Source: Macquaria australasica (taxonomy: Eukaryota > Chordata > Actinopteri > Centrarchiformes > Percichthyidae). From it: 64,000 nt of DNA. A program made the translations under genes and the position numbers. The notes under the pieces are model-generated. The model had not been told where the DNA came from and searched no databases. It worked only from the letters and a program-made list of their open reading frames with translations. Shown piece after piece: positions 36,201-46,246 of the stretch. The stretch covers positions 1,736,001 to 1,800,000 of the forward strand of contig SEMN01000016.1 in the NCBI GenBank assembly GCA_005408345.1, in the 5' to 3' direction. The first letter of the stretch is position 1. Each line of letters starts with the position of its first letter.

Positions 36201-39059
36201 AGGGGGGTCGGTCATTGTAATGCAAATGTAACTGCCTTGTCTGCTGTTTGTGGCAGGAAATTTAATTAGCAGTTGTGTAGCTGCGATACAAACAGGTGGA
36301 ATGTTAAGAATGCTCCTGATGACACACGCGCAGACAGAAGAGACAGGCTGAAAAACATTTCATTTCACAAACGAGTTTCAACTTGTTGCCACCACCGCGC
36401 GAGGGCCAATCAGTAGCAGCATTTTTTTGGTATATGACAAGATTTGTTTCTTTGTATCCTAGCAGCGTAAGCCTACAATGATTTCCAAAATCTTTGTAGC
36501 TGGAAGACGTGATGTGAGAGTCACGAGGAAACTTAAAACTATTTTCCTTTCAACATATTCGTATAAAACAGTAACAGCACATCACTTTAAATGAAAAGCC
36601 CTTCACAAATAAATGAATTATGAAGATTATGAAAATGAAAGATTTCATGTGTACAAATGGCACTATTATTTTCCACTTAACAAGCCCCACAAGGCATTCT
36701 TCTCTCAGTTCTTCTGTTTTGCTCCATGATTTCCTGACATGTCTTTGACTGGAGTTATGGGATAACCCATTAAAACTGTGTTAATATCAGACAATGAAAT
36801 GTGCAAAAGCCAAGCAGTTCAGTTAGCACAGCAGGAGGTAAATGCAAGTCTTTATGAATATGATTAAATGTAAACAGCAGTGACAGAATTGATGGCGGTG
36901 ACTAGGTCCATGTCTATATCTGTAGCACGCTATTGGATTGAGAACTTCTCCCCGAGGCAGCAGCAGGCCTCATCAAGATAAGCTAAATACAGCATGAGCA
37001 AACACACATACACAAGCACACGGACACAGCACACTCATGTATGTGCACACACACTCACACACCACATACACACAAACAGAACATGTGACCAAAAGCTGCG
37101 TCAGGTCACCCGCTGCCCAAGAGACCATTGCAGCTGTCCTATTGATAGCTGAACTGTACTACACACATGGGTCCATTAAACAGTCAAAATGGCACACGGG
37201 TAAGAGTGGACACTGCTACGCACAATCACGTAACTCCAGAGATGGCTTAAAAGAAGGCTAGAGAGATTAGGCCTAAAGAAGGAGCGTAATTTCGTGTAAA
37301 ACACAGGCCAGTGTGGCACTCGCTGCTGAAATGGACCAAAGCACGACCACGATCACAGGCTGCAGGCTATAGGTCAAGTAAGGCAAGCTTGGTCAGTGAA
37401 ATTCAGGATACACACAGATTACAAGTAACCTGCACCAGAAAAAGAAAAGAAAAGATAATTTTACCTCCCCTTTCAAATTGACATTCTCATTAATATTTTT
37501 CTGTACTTTACAAGCCAGTAAAAAAATGTAAAATAACTCTCCAACCAACAGCTGCTTTCCGCTTTGTTTAATCCTTCTCTCTGAGCACTACTTCTTTCTG
37601 ACCTGCCTCTGCAAGCCAAAGCTATGCACTCTTACCACAAAGAAAGAGATGAAAATTAAAAACACTGACTTTTAAAAGAATAACATTTCGCCCCCTGGCC
37701 CACTCCATCCCCTTGCTTTCCATGACTTGGGTGTATTTGTATATCAAGTTGCCATGTAAACATAACAGTGTCACGCTCAAATTGGGGGGGGGGGGGGGTT
37801 GGGGGGGTTTACGCACAGAGTTTCAGCACAGTCATCTCTTTATTTTCTTTGTAGCTGCGGTGAGTTTTCTGACCAATCAAAGTTAAGTTTCTTTCTCTGA
37901 CATGTACTTCAAAACAAGCTGAGTCTTCTGCTAATGCACGTTCAATTGTTCCCTCAAATATCCTTGCCAAAAGGGAGTAAAATCATGGCGGATGGGAAGC
38001 TTCATGAACATTACATTTTAACATATTATGCAGCCTAGATATTAATTATGATTAATATAACCATACTCAGACCTGCTGCTTTTTGACCCCTTTTCACCTA
38101 AGAGGAAATAGATATTGGGCTGCATCAATAATACATCTCCTTAAATTAATCATTCAGCTCTCCTCTTTTACAAGATGAATACTTTATGTAAATACACATT
38201 TGAAAGTTTATAACTCAATTCATTAGCAGCAAGCAGAGAGGGCGTTAATTAGAGAAATGTTCATGCTGCAAAGATTCTTCCCGATGCTTCAATTGCAAAC
38301 AACATTACAAATGACCGAGCACCTGACAGCTGTCTCTGAAAAGATAGTTCATTAGAATGAACGTATCTCAGGGGACAAAAAGAGACAGACTCCCAAAAGG
38401 AGAAAAAAAGGTATGCAAAGTGCTGGAAACCTGCCACCGCCACACTAAAACTAATGAAAAGAGGAATTTAAAATCATTGGGGATCTAATTTTCCTTGGTT
38501 TCTCATTATTGCTGTAACACAGATTGATATGAGCCTTTAACTCTGCAGACAGGTCAAACAGCAACCCTAATGAGAGCTGCCACTTGAACAATGAAGCAGT
38601 GCGGCTGAGAACAACTTAGCTATTAGCAAACAATTTGCTTTTGGGTCTGTTCATATACAGTATATCTCATCATTAAAACTGGAAAGACTAGTAGATGGTG
38701 CTAAATTAAATGAGTTAGAGGATATGAATCAGGGTCAATGATTCATTCAGCTTAACATAAAGCGTAAAAGGGTATCTTTGATGCCTAGTTTTAAAAGCAC
38801 ATAAAAAAACAGTACTTTAAATACTCCATCTCTCACCCAAGACTGTAAAAACAAGACAGAGCAGCATAAAAGAACCGTCATAGCACCACCTAGCTGTAAC
38901 ATATCCAGCTATTCACGCCATTTCTGAAATATTAAAAACATCAAAACTTTGCGAAGTAGGCTACCAACTTTGCTCCATCTAGATAGCAAACGTTACATAA
39001 ACTGATCGACATTGATTAGTTCATCCTGACAGGTTACTGTGCTCTATGAGGTAGAGACC

Positions 39060-39630
39060 CGTGGGAGTATAACGTTTGAATGTAGTAACGTCGCCGGTAA
39101 AAGTTCATATATCCGTGCTCAACTGTGTAATATTTTTATTCCTTTTACGAGACAATTTGTGGGTGAAAATCGCCCCCCAAAGGGAAGCTGGCAAGCTGCT
39201 TGCTGAAATGAAAGCCGTCCTCCTGCCGAGTTCACGGACGTTGGTTACAGTTGGAGCACCAGGACCAACGTTGCTAACGCTAGCTAGCTTCACTTCCACC
39301 TGCTTGAATACGGTTCCGAGAAAAGACGCGCCGACACATCAAGTTCGTCCGCGTCGAGGCGGACGGGGCAGAGGCAGAGCTGCCGTCAAACAGCGCGACA
39401 AACGGTGGCACCGACAGCTGAACCCGCACTCGCCGCCGCCGGTTGTCCAAGTTAGCATTAGCCGCAGCTTGCCTGGTAGCCTGCCCATCCATCCTGCTGG
39501 GATCGAGCTGGGAGTGGGTTCGCGTAGACCTCGACTCGCACTACACAACGTAGCGACAGGCAAAGTAAAGTGATGCTGAATCAATTTGTGAGTCGGAGTA
39601 ACGTCGACGCTGTGTATTACGTTCAAGCAA
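39060..39630. promoter_or_regulatory. CpG-rich segment within rfx2 5' region
   Basis: Dense in CG compared with the flanks, for example around 39,320-39,440 (GCGCCGACAC, GTCCGCGTCGAGGCGG, CGCCGCCGCCGG). It could be an alternative rfx2 promoter or noncoding exon, or part of the main island. An open frame on each strand here shows no protein-like conservation cue. Confidence 0.45.
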
Positions 39631-39870
39631 AGTGTAGCTAAGTGAGTAGCAGGGGTGAAAATAGATTATTTTTTTTATTTTATTTTTTCCCCCAAGCTGG
39701 CTTTAGGTGCAAGAAGCCGTTGCCAGCAATGGGTGAACGTCAGTTAAATGAGGAAGGGAAAGTTATGTTGTGGAAAATAACCAGGACTGCTAGCAACACA
39801 CTCGATCCCGGAGCATTTTTCTCCAAATTAAGAAGAATTCAGAGTCTAAATTCTATAAGGATATAATCAC

Positions 39871-39992
39871 CTTTGCCTTGAGAAAAGTTCTGCCCTGGCT
39901 CTGCTCTCTTTCCCCTCTCTCCCACTCGCTCGGTGACTTCCAGATGCTGCTGCTGCTGCTGCTGTTGCTGAGTGTTGCGCCCGTTGGTAAGT
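39871..39992 (-). other. rfx2: Probable rfx2 5'-noncoding exon with CAG repeat
   Basis: Read on the minus strand, a GC-rich segment with a CAG run (plus-strand CTG run, about 39,944-39,965) ends at CAAGGCAAAG|GTGATT, a usable donor. It would splice to the acceptor before the start codon at 28,754. The choice of this donor is inference; others in the CpG-rich block are possible. Confidence 0.35.
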
Positions 39993-40125
39993 AACTGTCT
40001 CCACGGCTACAGTCACTATGGCGCGAGGGGGGTCTCGAGGCAACTGTTGCTACCCTCGAATGCCCACGTCAGGGCTCTCACTATGCAAGGGGAGGGGCCA
40101 AATGGACACGAGTCCCGCCCAGTTA
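39993..40125 (-). promoter_or_regulatory. rfx2: Probable rfx2 core promoter with X-box-like motifs
   Basis: Minus-strand sequence upstream of the putative first exon has GGGCGGG (about 40,113-40,119), CCCCTCCCC and TGACGTGG elements and no TATA box. Two RFX-like motifs are present: GTAGCCGTGGAGAC (minus, 40010-39997; 10 of 12 matches) and a GTTGCC half-site in GTTGCCTCGAGAC (minus, 40044-40032). The transcription start is inferred to lie near 39,990. Confidence 0.45.
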
Positions 40126-40229
40126 AATAAAGCTGTAAATTTGAATTGAACCACAAGGAGGCGGTCTTAGCCAGGGGACCGGTGGAAGAGCATAAATCAC
40201 ATAAATTCACTTCAGCCAGATCGGTATTT

Positions 40230-40615
40230 CTCAAGGATCAGCTTTATTGGCCAAGTATGTAAAGTTGCTCTCAGTGTACTCACACACACAATTTACAGGA
40301 AGATAGAAAAGCTGAAAACAAGGACAACAAAGCTGAACAAATATAGGTAGGAATAAACAAAGCACTATTACGCACATACAAGTAGGTGAAAAATAGGTGT
40401 ATATAAAATATATATTAAAAGCAACAATGAACAGAAACATACAATGTCTATATATCAAGTGTTCTGTAGATTGTAAACAAATACAAATAGTGCAAAGACA
40501 TAAATATTGAATGGGCAAAGTGTATGTACAGTATATGCATGTCTATAAGTTTATACGGTATATACAGCGTGCAGGATTTATAGATGGATGATATGTACAT
40601 AAAAGGACAGTGTAT
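40230..40615 (+). repeat. Dispersed fish repeat H ('TTTATTGGCCAAGTATGT' type)
   Basis: Begins TCAGCTTTATTGGCCAAGTA with GTTGCTCTCAGTGTACTCAC soon after, then a long A-rich body. This is a familiar non-coding dispersed sequence of fish genomes. It lies upstream of rfx2 between the two divergent genes. Confidence 0.5.
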
Positions 40616-42090
40616 TTTAAACTTTTGGACTGACATAAGTTATGTTTATGATTTAAAGAAATTGCTGTATGTATCGCAACTATCAACCTGACATCAGTGA
40701 TATAAAGATGGCATTTCTTCGGTTAAAAATACATGTTATTTTCTTAATTAAACTGATTATAATTTACTTCTTGATGACATTCAGATTATATTCCAACACT
40801 TTAGATAAGCTCCAATAAAGGAAAACATTTTTTACCTTCCACATATTGATTTATTTCTACTCCCTGCATTATTCTTTATTATTTAGTAGGTTTTTGAATA
40901 ATTTTAAAATTCCATCTTCTTGTTCTTAAACATGTATATATGCTACTGTATTTATGATTGTTTTCAATAAAAAGAAAAGTTCAAAACAAGCCTATTATAC
41001 ATAAATATTATTTTTCTATTTCCTTTTCTTCTTGCAAACAAGTGCAACCAGCCTCATCTTCCTGCATTACAGATCCTCAGCACATGGTGGCAGCATATGT
41101 CTATATTGTGACACAAGATGGTCACAGTGTGTCAGACGAACAGATTATTGTATCAGGTCCTCTTAAACAGAGGACACACGCTTTACTGTAAATACAAGGC
41201 AAAAAATGAAGATGTGCTCCCCTTTGATCTTTTTGTTGATTTGAAAATTGGCTCAGTATTAGTCAGTTTACAGTTTACATGTAATTTTAAGCACTGCAGA
41301 AAAAAATAAAAATAAAATAAAGCTGTCAATGCACATTTATGTATGCTCATTTATCATTTTTCATGCATTTTGGGGCTGGAGAGTGCAAGATGATAAAAGC
41401 TTCACATAACACCAAAGACAGAAATGGCCTAATGAGGACAATGAAATCATGTCTTCTGTATTTTTTCTTTGGGGGCTTTAGAAACCTGGGGAGAGATACA
41501 TCCTACAATTTAAAAGAAACGTACACATGGTGGGTATTTCATAAGCCGATTCCAGTATTTTAAACTTAATATATTTAAATTTGACAGCTTTTAGGCTTAA
41601 ACAAATAAATAAAAGATTCAGTATTTATCAGGAGAAACTGGCTGCTAATGAAATATGCTATATAAGGTGAATTATGGAAATAGAAGGATCCAGCTTTTTC
41701 AGAGATTGACCCATACTGGGGACTAAAAGCAAGGACATCTCTGCCTCTGCTGCTTCGATTAATACCATCAACCATTAAATCTGCCTCTCAACACAAAATT
41801 GCTGGATAGAAAAATGCATATGTACAATTAATATAAGCTATCCAATGCAGACATAAAAAATAGGAAATTAAAGAGTGAAAAAAAAACTAAAGTAATCTCT
41901 GGTGCTTGAGAGTTTGGCTTATTGGTGTTTCATACATGTACATGCACATATATTTAAGGCCTTTAAGGATTCTGACTAAGACTCAAGTTATTCCAGGTAA
42001 GTGACACTGAAGGTTTTGCTTTTGGTTTAAGAACCTGCTGGTCTGGATGCAATATTTGCAACACAAAGAAAAAAACAAACAAAAAACAAC
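40616..42090. other. A/T-rich intergenic stretch
   Basis: Lies between repeat H and the second CpG-rich block. Open frames here are short and A/T-driven. Nothing recognised. Confidence 0.5.
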
Positions 42091-42099
42091 AAAATCAAA

Positions 42100-42700
42100 A
42101 GCAGTTGCCAAGCGAAAAGAGACGTGCGGTGTTCACACTGTGCTTCGTTGTTTAGTTTTCCCAAAAGAAAGGAAACTCGCGAGTGTCAGGTGAGAGTATG
42201 AAGCTGTAAAAACAGGCGACAACACAGAGCAGCAGCACTTCAACCAAAACGAGGAGCCTCCCAGTGGTGAGTCCTGTTACCTCCGACTGATTGCCGGTGT
42301 TTGGCGCTTCATTTATCACTTCGCCTTAGCAGCAGTCGGGCGTCGATCCTCACATTACCGAGTTTACCTATTGAGGTTTCGTTTGTTTTTGTTTTTTTAT
42401 GTGTAGAGTTAAGCCAATTGGCGGTCTTGTTAAAACCAGACAAATCAAAGTTAAACCACCCCGCGAATGAAAAGTGACACATCACATCGTCACACGGGAG
42501 TTTAAAGCTCAGCACTTCGTCGTTCATTCTTTACCAGAAACTTGAACCTTTAGCCTTTCCCCCTCCACACCTTCAGCCGAGACACGTCCAACAGCAGAGC
42601 CGGAGAAGCGGCACCAACCGCGGATCTCCGCAGATAAAATCCCGCCCCTTGGCTAACGTTAGCTCGCGTCTGCTCCGCTAGCCTGTTCCCTCCAAAGTTT
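42100..42700. promoter_or_regulatory. Second CpG-rich block between rfx2 and acsbg2
   Basis: CG-rich compared with flanks, with a GC box (CCCGCCCC near 42,643), GAAACTCGCGAGTGTCAG|GTGAGAG at about 42,170-42,197 and GTG|GTGAGTCC near 42,267, which resemble plus-strand donors. It could be an upstream promoter and noncoding exon of acsbg2, or an alternative rfx2 promoter on the other strand. Not resolvable from sequence alone. Confidence 0.4.
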
Positions 42701-43050
42701 TATGGGGTTTTTTTTTTTAAATGTTAGAATTATTTGAAACATATTACTGGGGTCTTCTGTACATAATGTAAGCTAAAAGGGCGCGTAACACTGTACTGGA
42801 TGGTTACATCTGAACACTTTCACAGGTTAAAGATTATTAGTTTTGTTAGCATTCAACAACACGTCCCGTGAGTCTTAGCTATAGTTTTTGGATGCTAATA
42901 ATATAATCCTTTTTAATTTTTAATGTCCAGGTATTAAACGTGTCTTCTGTATGGACAACTTCTATACAACACTGTGGCTCTCGGGACTTTAAAAAATCTA
43001 TACATATATTTTGTTATTTATACATTTATTTGTCTATTGGTGGCGGTCCT

Positions 43051-43130
43051 TGTACTTTCTACTCCAATATTGTACTTTCTACTCCAATATTGTACTTTTT
43101 ACTCCAATATTGTACTTTTTACTCCAATAC
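43051..43130 (+). repeat. 20-bp tandem repeat, four units
   Basis: Four adjacent 20-mers: two identical TGTACTTTCTACTCCAATAT, then TGTACTTTTTACTCCAATAT and a last unit ending in C. The sequence and its right flank (GTACTAGTTACTTTAAGATT) match repeat family B in reverse, so the tandem arose inside a family B copy. Confidence 0.85.
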
Positions 43131-43199
43131 TAGGTACTAGTTACTTTAAGATTTTACATTCAAAACATATGATTACCTTATGCAAACAATGCATCTCAT

Positions 43200-43228
43200 A
43201 TCTATCTATATATATATATATATATATG

Positions 43229-43270
<42 letters not shown>

Positions 43271-43352
43271 TAGACAGATATATATATATATTAGATATAT
43301 ATATATATTAGATTGATATATATATTAGATACACACACACACACACACACAC
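43200..43352 (+). repeat. (TA)n / (CA)n compound microsatellite
   Basis: Long TA runs broken by GTATG, GATAGACAGA and TTAGAT units, ending in about twelve CA repeats (43,330-43,352). A second TA run lies at 43,568-43,616 and an AAGT tetranucleotide run at about 43,680-43,702. Confidence 0.9.
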
Positions 43353-43576
43353 AGAGCGTGGGATGAGAGAGGGTGTCACTGACCGACAGTAACCTCACTG
43401 CGCGGTGGTGCATCAGCACTAAACGCATCCTGCAGCGTTTCACCGTGTGCGCATGGGTAGACCGGATCAGCCGTCCTCTGGATGACATGTGGTGCGGTGG
43501 CTCTGCGTTTTTCGTCTCCCGTGGCAATTGGCTGAGAGTGATCTGTCTATAGAGTAGTGATCATAGACATATATAC

Positions 43577-43619
<43 letters not shown>

Positions 43620-44693
43620 TGTGGTAGTGATGGCACACATTTGTGAAGTCATGGGAGCATCTACACACGTGTGATGTTTTAGTAAGTAAGTAAGTAAGTA
43701 AGCCACATGAAAATTTAGAAGATAATTTAAAACTGTTAAAACTGATGTCAGATGCATAAACAGACACATTTTTTACACTTTGAAGTGAATGTAATTTTCT
43801 CAGATTTTTGAATGGAACAATATTATTATTAATAAAGGTAGTGGCAAAAAAACGTTTTAACATTATATTTTTTTTATGGGGTTAAACATAAAAAGTCAGC
43901 GTTCACATTTTAAGGGTCAGCAAAAAGTTTGTTGTTTTTACACCTTATATTTTAATCAGTTTGAGTAGGAACGTTTGTGTGTTTTCTGCTTCCTCTACTT
44001 GCACTACTTGACCTATTGAACGGTGGAGGCGGGGAGTTAAGGAGAAACTGCGTAAAGGAAATTCCTTTGGTCTCATCCACCAGTGAGACTTTTTTTTTTA
44101 ACCTCTGGTGCTGCTCGAGTATTTGATTAATGATCTTTCTGCGTGTATCAATGGCAACTTACCCTCATTTGGAGTTCCCACAGCAGGTTAAAGTGTAAAA
44201 ATGAAAAGTCTCCATGTGAATCCCCGCCCACATTCCTTCACAGGCACGTTTACGAGGGATCATCATGACTCATTTTCCACACCTTTATTTTCATAGTTGT
44301 ATCAGAAATACTTTGTTTGCCAACAGCAAACATTTCAATTATGGGCAGTTCTTTAAATTCTGCTTCTCTTCCTGCTGTTGTTTCCCCTCTAGTGCTGCTG
44401 CCTTTGTCATGTCATGGCTCTGAAGAACTAGAAGTACAGGATTGGCTTGTTAAGCTGTGTAATTGCACTGACAGTGTTGATTTTCAAGGCTAAAATTAGG
44501 TTTGCAAACAATGTTCCTGTGTTAACTTTGAAAAAATGCAGACTATGAGCAAAAGCGTCTTGGTTGCAAGTATTTTCTACCTAAACAATATACTTGTTTC
44601 GGTATATTTAATACTGCTGTGATGCAGTCAGCATTGTTTTTATTTTGATTAGAAGCTTTTGCATCCATTGTATGATACTATTTTGCAGCAGTG

Positions 44694-45172
44694 GAGCACG
44701 TATTCAGATCCTTTACTTAGGTAAAAGTAACAATACCACACTGTAAAAATACTCGGTTACAAGTATTCGATGCAAAAAATGGCCCCTGTTACTGTTGCAT
44801 TGTTAAATATTATATCAGTTTATTGTAATTTAAGACAAGGAAAAGCAGCAAATCCTCACATTTGAAAAGCAGGAACCATGAAATGTTTGACATTTTTGCT
44901 TGAGAATTGACTTAAACGATTTAACAAATAGTTGCTGATGAATTTTTTTTCTTATTGACTAATTAATCGTTTCAACTCAAAATGTATACGCACTTGGGTA
45001 ATTTAATCTATAAGAGTGCATTAGTATTATTAACTACAGATGTAGGTCTGTAGTGGAGTAAGAAGTATTGTTTCCCATTTGAATTGTAGAGGAGTAGAAG
45101 TATAAAGTGGCATGAAATGGAAATACTACTTGAGTAAATGTACTTATGTTTCACCACTGCTATCTTGATGGT
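44694..45172 (+). repeat. Repeat family B copy interrupted by family A
   Basis: The left part (GTGGAGCACGTATTCAGATC, CTTTACTTAGGTAAAAGTAA) and right part (TAGAGGAGTAGAAGTATAAAG, TTGAGTAAATGTACTT, TTTCACCACTGC) belong to the familiar 'GTGGAAGAAGTATTCAGATCC' fish repeat. Between them, about 44,828-44,978, lies a reversed fragment of family A, marked by AAGCAGCAAATCCTCACATT. This looks like a nested insertion. Confidence 0.7.
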
Positions 45173-45187
45173 TTGGAGGACGTTGTA

Positions 45188-45541
45188 GAGCTGAAACAAT
45201 TAGCCAATTAATCGATTGGTCTGAAAAAAATAGTGTTCAACTATTTTGATGATCGATTAACCCTTTTAGTCATTTTTCAAGAAAAAATGCCAAACATTTG
45301 CTTTTTCCAGCCTCTCCAACACGAGGATTTGCTGCTCTTGTTGAATATCATTTGCGCTTTGGACAGTTTGTCGGATAAAACAAGCAATTTGAAGATGTCA
45401 CCTTGGACTCTGGGAGACTGAGATGGACATTTTTCACAATTTTTTTTCCCCATTTTATAGATAAAATGATTAGTCGATTACCTGAGAAAATAATCTGCAG
45501 ATGATTGCATAATGTAAATAATCATTATTTGCAGCCTTAAT
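45188..45541 (+). repeat. MITE-like repeat family A, near-complete copy
   Basis: Starts GAGCTGAAACAATTAGCCAA and ends AATCATTATTTGCAGCCTTA. It contains CACGAGGATTTGCTGCTC, AAAACAAGCAATTTGAAGAT and CACCTTGGACTCTGGGAG in the usual order. Ends are inverted (GAGCTG.AAC and TTTGCAGCCTT). Non-coding. Confidence 0.75.
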
Positions 45542-46099
45542 GGGTTTCCAGTGGCTTAAAATGAAGGAAGATAAGAAGAAGAAGAAGAAGAGGGAAGATC
45601 AATGTGTAATATTTTTAATAATGTAGGTCAGAGGATGTGGGCTTATTTGCAGTGTGCATGAGAATGATTTCAGTCAGTGGAAAGTCATATAAAACCTAGC
45701 CAGCACAGCTGCACTTGCAATCTGACTGTAGAAATGTTTGCATACACTTTGTCAGACAGTAACCCCAGCCGGCATATCTGCAACGTGTGTTTTGGGTGTG
45801 TGTGTGTGTATGTGAGTATCTCTGTAGGGGGATGGGTTTGGGTTTCATAGCATCATCCTTCATGAGGGAGTGTGTTGGCTTCACTTCCCCCATCTTATTC
45901 ATTTGGTTTGCATGGCCTTATATGGACAATGGGTCTTGTGGTGTGAGCAGTTTTAGCCAATCAGATTGCTTCGGGATGATACAGGGAGGGGGCAGAGTGT
46001 GTCTGGAGGAAGCTGGCTTGCCTGTCTGGGTGGGGTTTTCAGGGGGTGGGACCAACCCAACCAGCTAGTGTTTGAAAATGAATGATATGCTGCTCAAGT

Positions 46100-46246
46100 T
46101 GTAGGAACAGTGGACAGCTGGCGTATTTGTCTGTGTGTGTTTAGCAGCAAACTGAAACCACAGCGTTTGGGAAAAGGAAAAGACGTTTCCAGAGAGAACC
46201 TGTAACACAAACCGGGGAAAGAATTAGTTTCCAGCAGCAATGCAAT
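46100..46246 (+). other. acsbg2: acsbg2 first exon (5'UTR and 7 coding bases)
   Basis: An A/G-rich leader ends with ATG at 46240-46242 (G at -3) and the donor AAT|GTGAGT at 46246/46247. Spliced to the acceptor at 51,208/51,209 it reads M-Q-L-T-V-C-E-P-T-T-M-S-E-A, in frame with the downstream ATG at 51,232. A CCAAT box (AGCCAATCAG, 45,955-45,964) and GC-rich sequence lie upstream. The left edge is a guess. Translation could instead start at 51,232. Confidence 0.55.

Larger units (their letters stand above)
28755..39870 (-). other. rfx2: rfx2 first intron, about 11 kb
   Basis: The acceptor preceding the start codon (polypyrimidine then ACCCAG|CATGCAG) shows that the 5'UTR is spliced. No coding exon could be supported across this stretch. 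It holds X-box-like motifs (29,539; 32,347; 32,389; 33,434), a (GA)37 run (33,213-33,286), poly-G or poly-C runs near 31,085, 33,535 and 37,782, and a CpG-rich segment at 39,060-39,630. Several small open frames exist, but none has splice or protein support. Confidence 0.55.

Noticed and set aside
39280..39492. 70-codon minus-strand frame (MDGQATRQ...) in the CpG-rich segment
   Set aside because: No homology I recognise, and the rfx2 start codon is well supported at 28,753. CpG-rich 5' sequence often holds chance frames.
39943..39988. Plus-strand ATG followed by a run of Leu codons and a GTAAGT donor, resembling a signal-peptide exon
   Set aside because: The Leu run is just the CTG side of a CAG repeat in the likely rfx2 5'UTR; no downstream exon accepts it in frame and the nearest plus-strand gene starts 6 kb away.
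42309..42527. 72-codon minus-strand frame in the second CpG-rich block
   Set aside because: No recognised domain and no supporting splice sites; cannot be told from chance.
43051..43130. Regularly spaced short repeats as a possible CRISPR array
   Set aside because: Units are directly adjacent with no spacers and derive from a dispersed fish repeat; the genome is eukaryotic.
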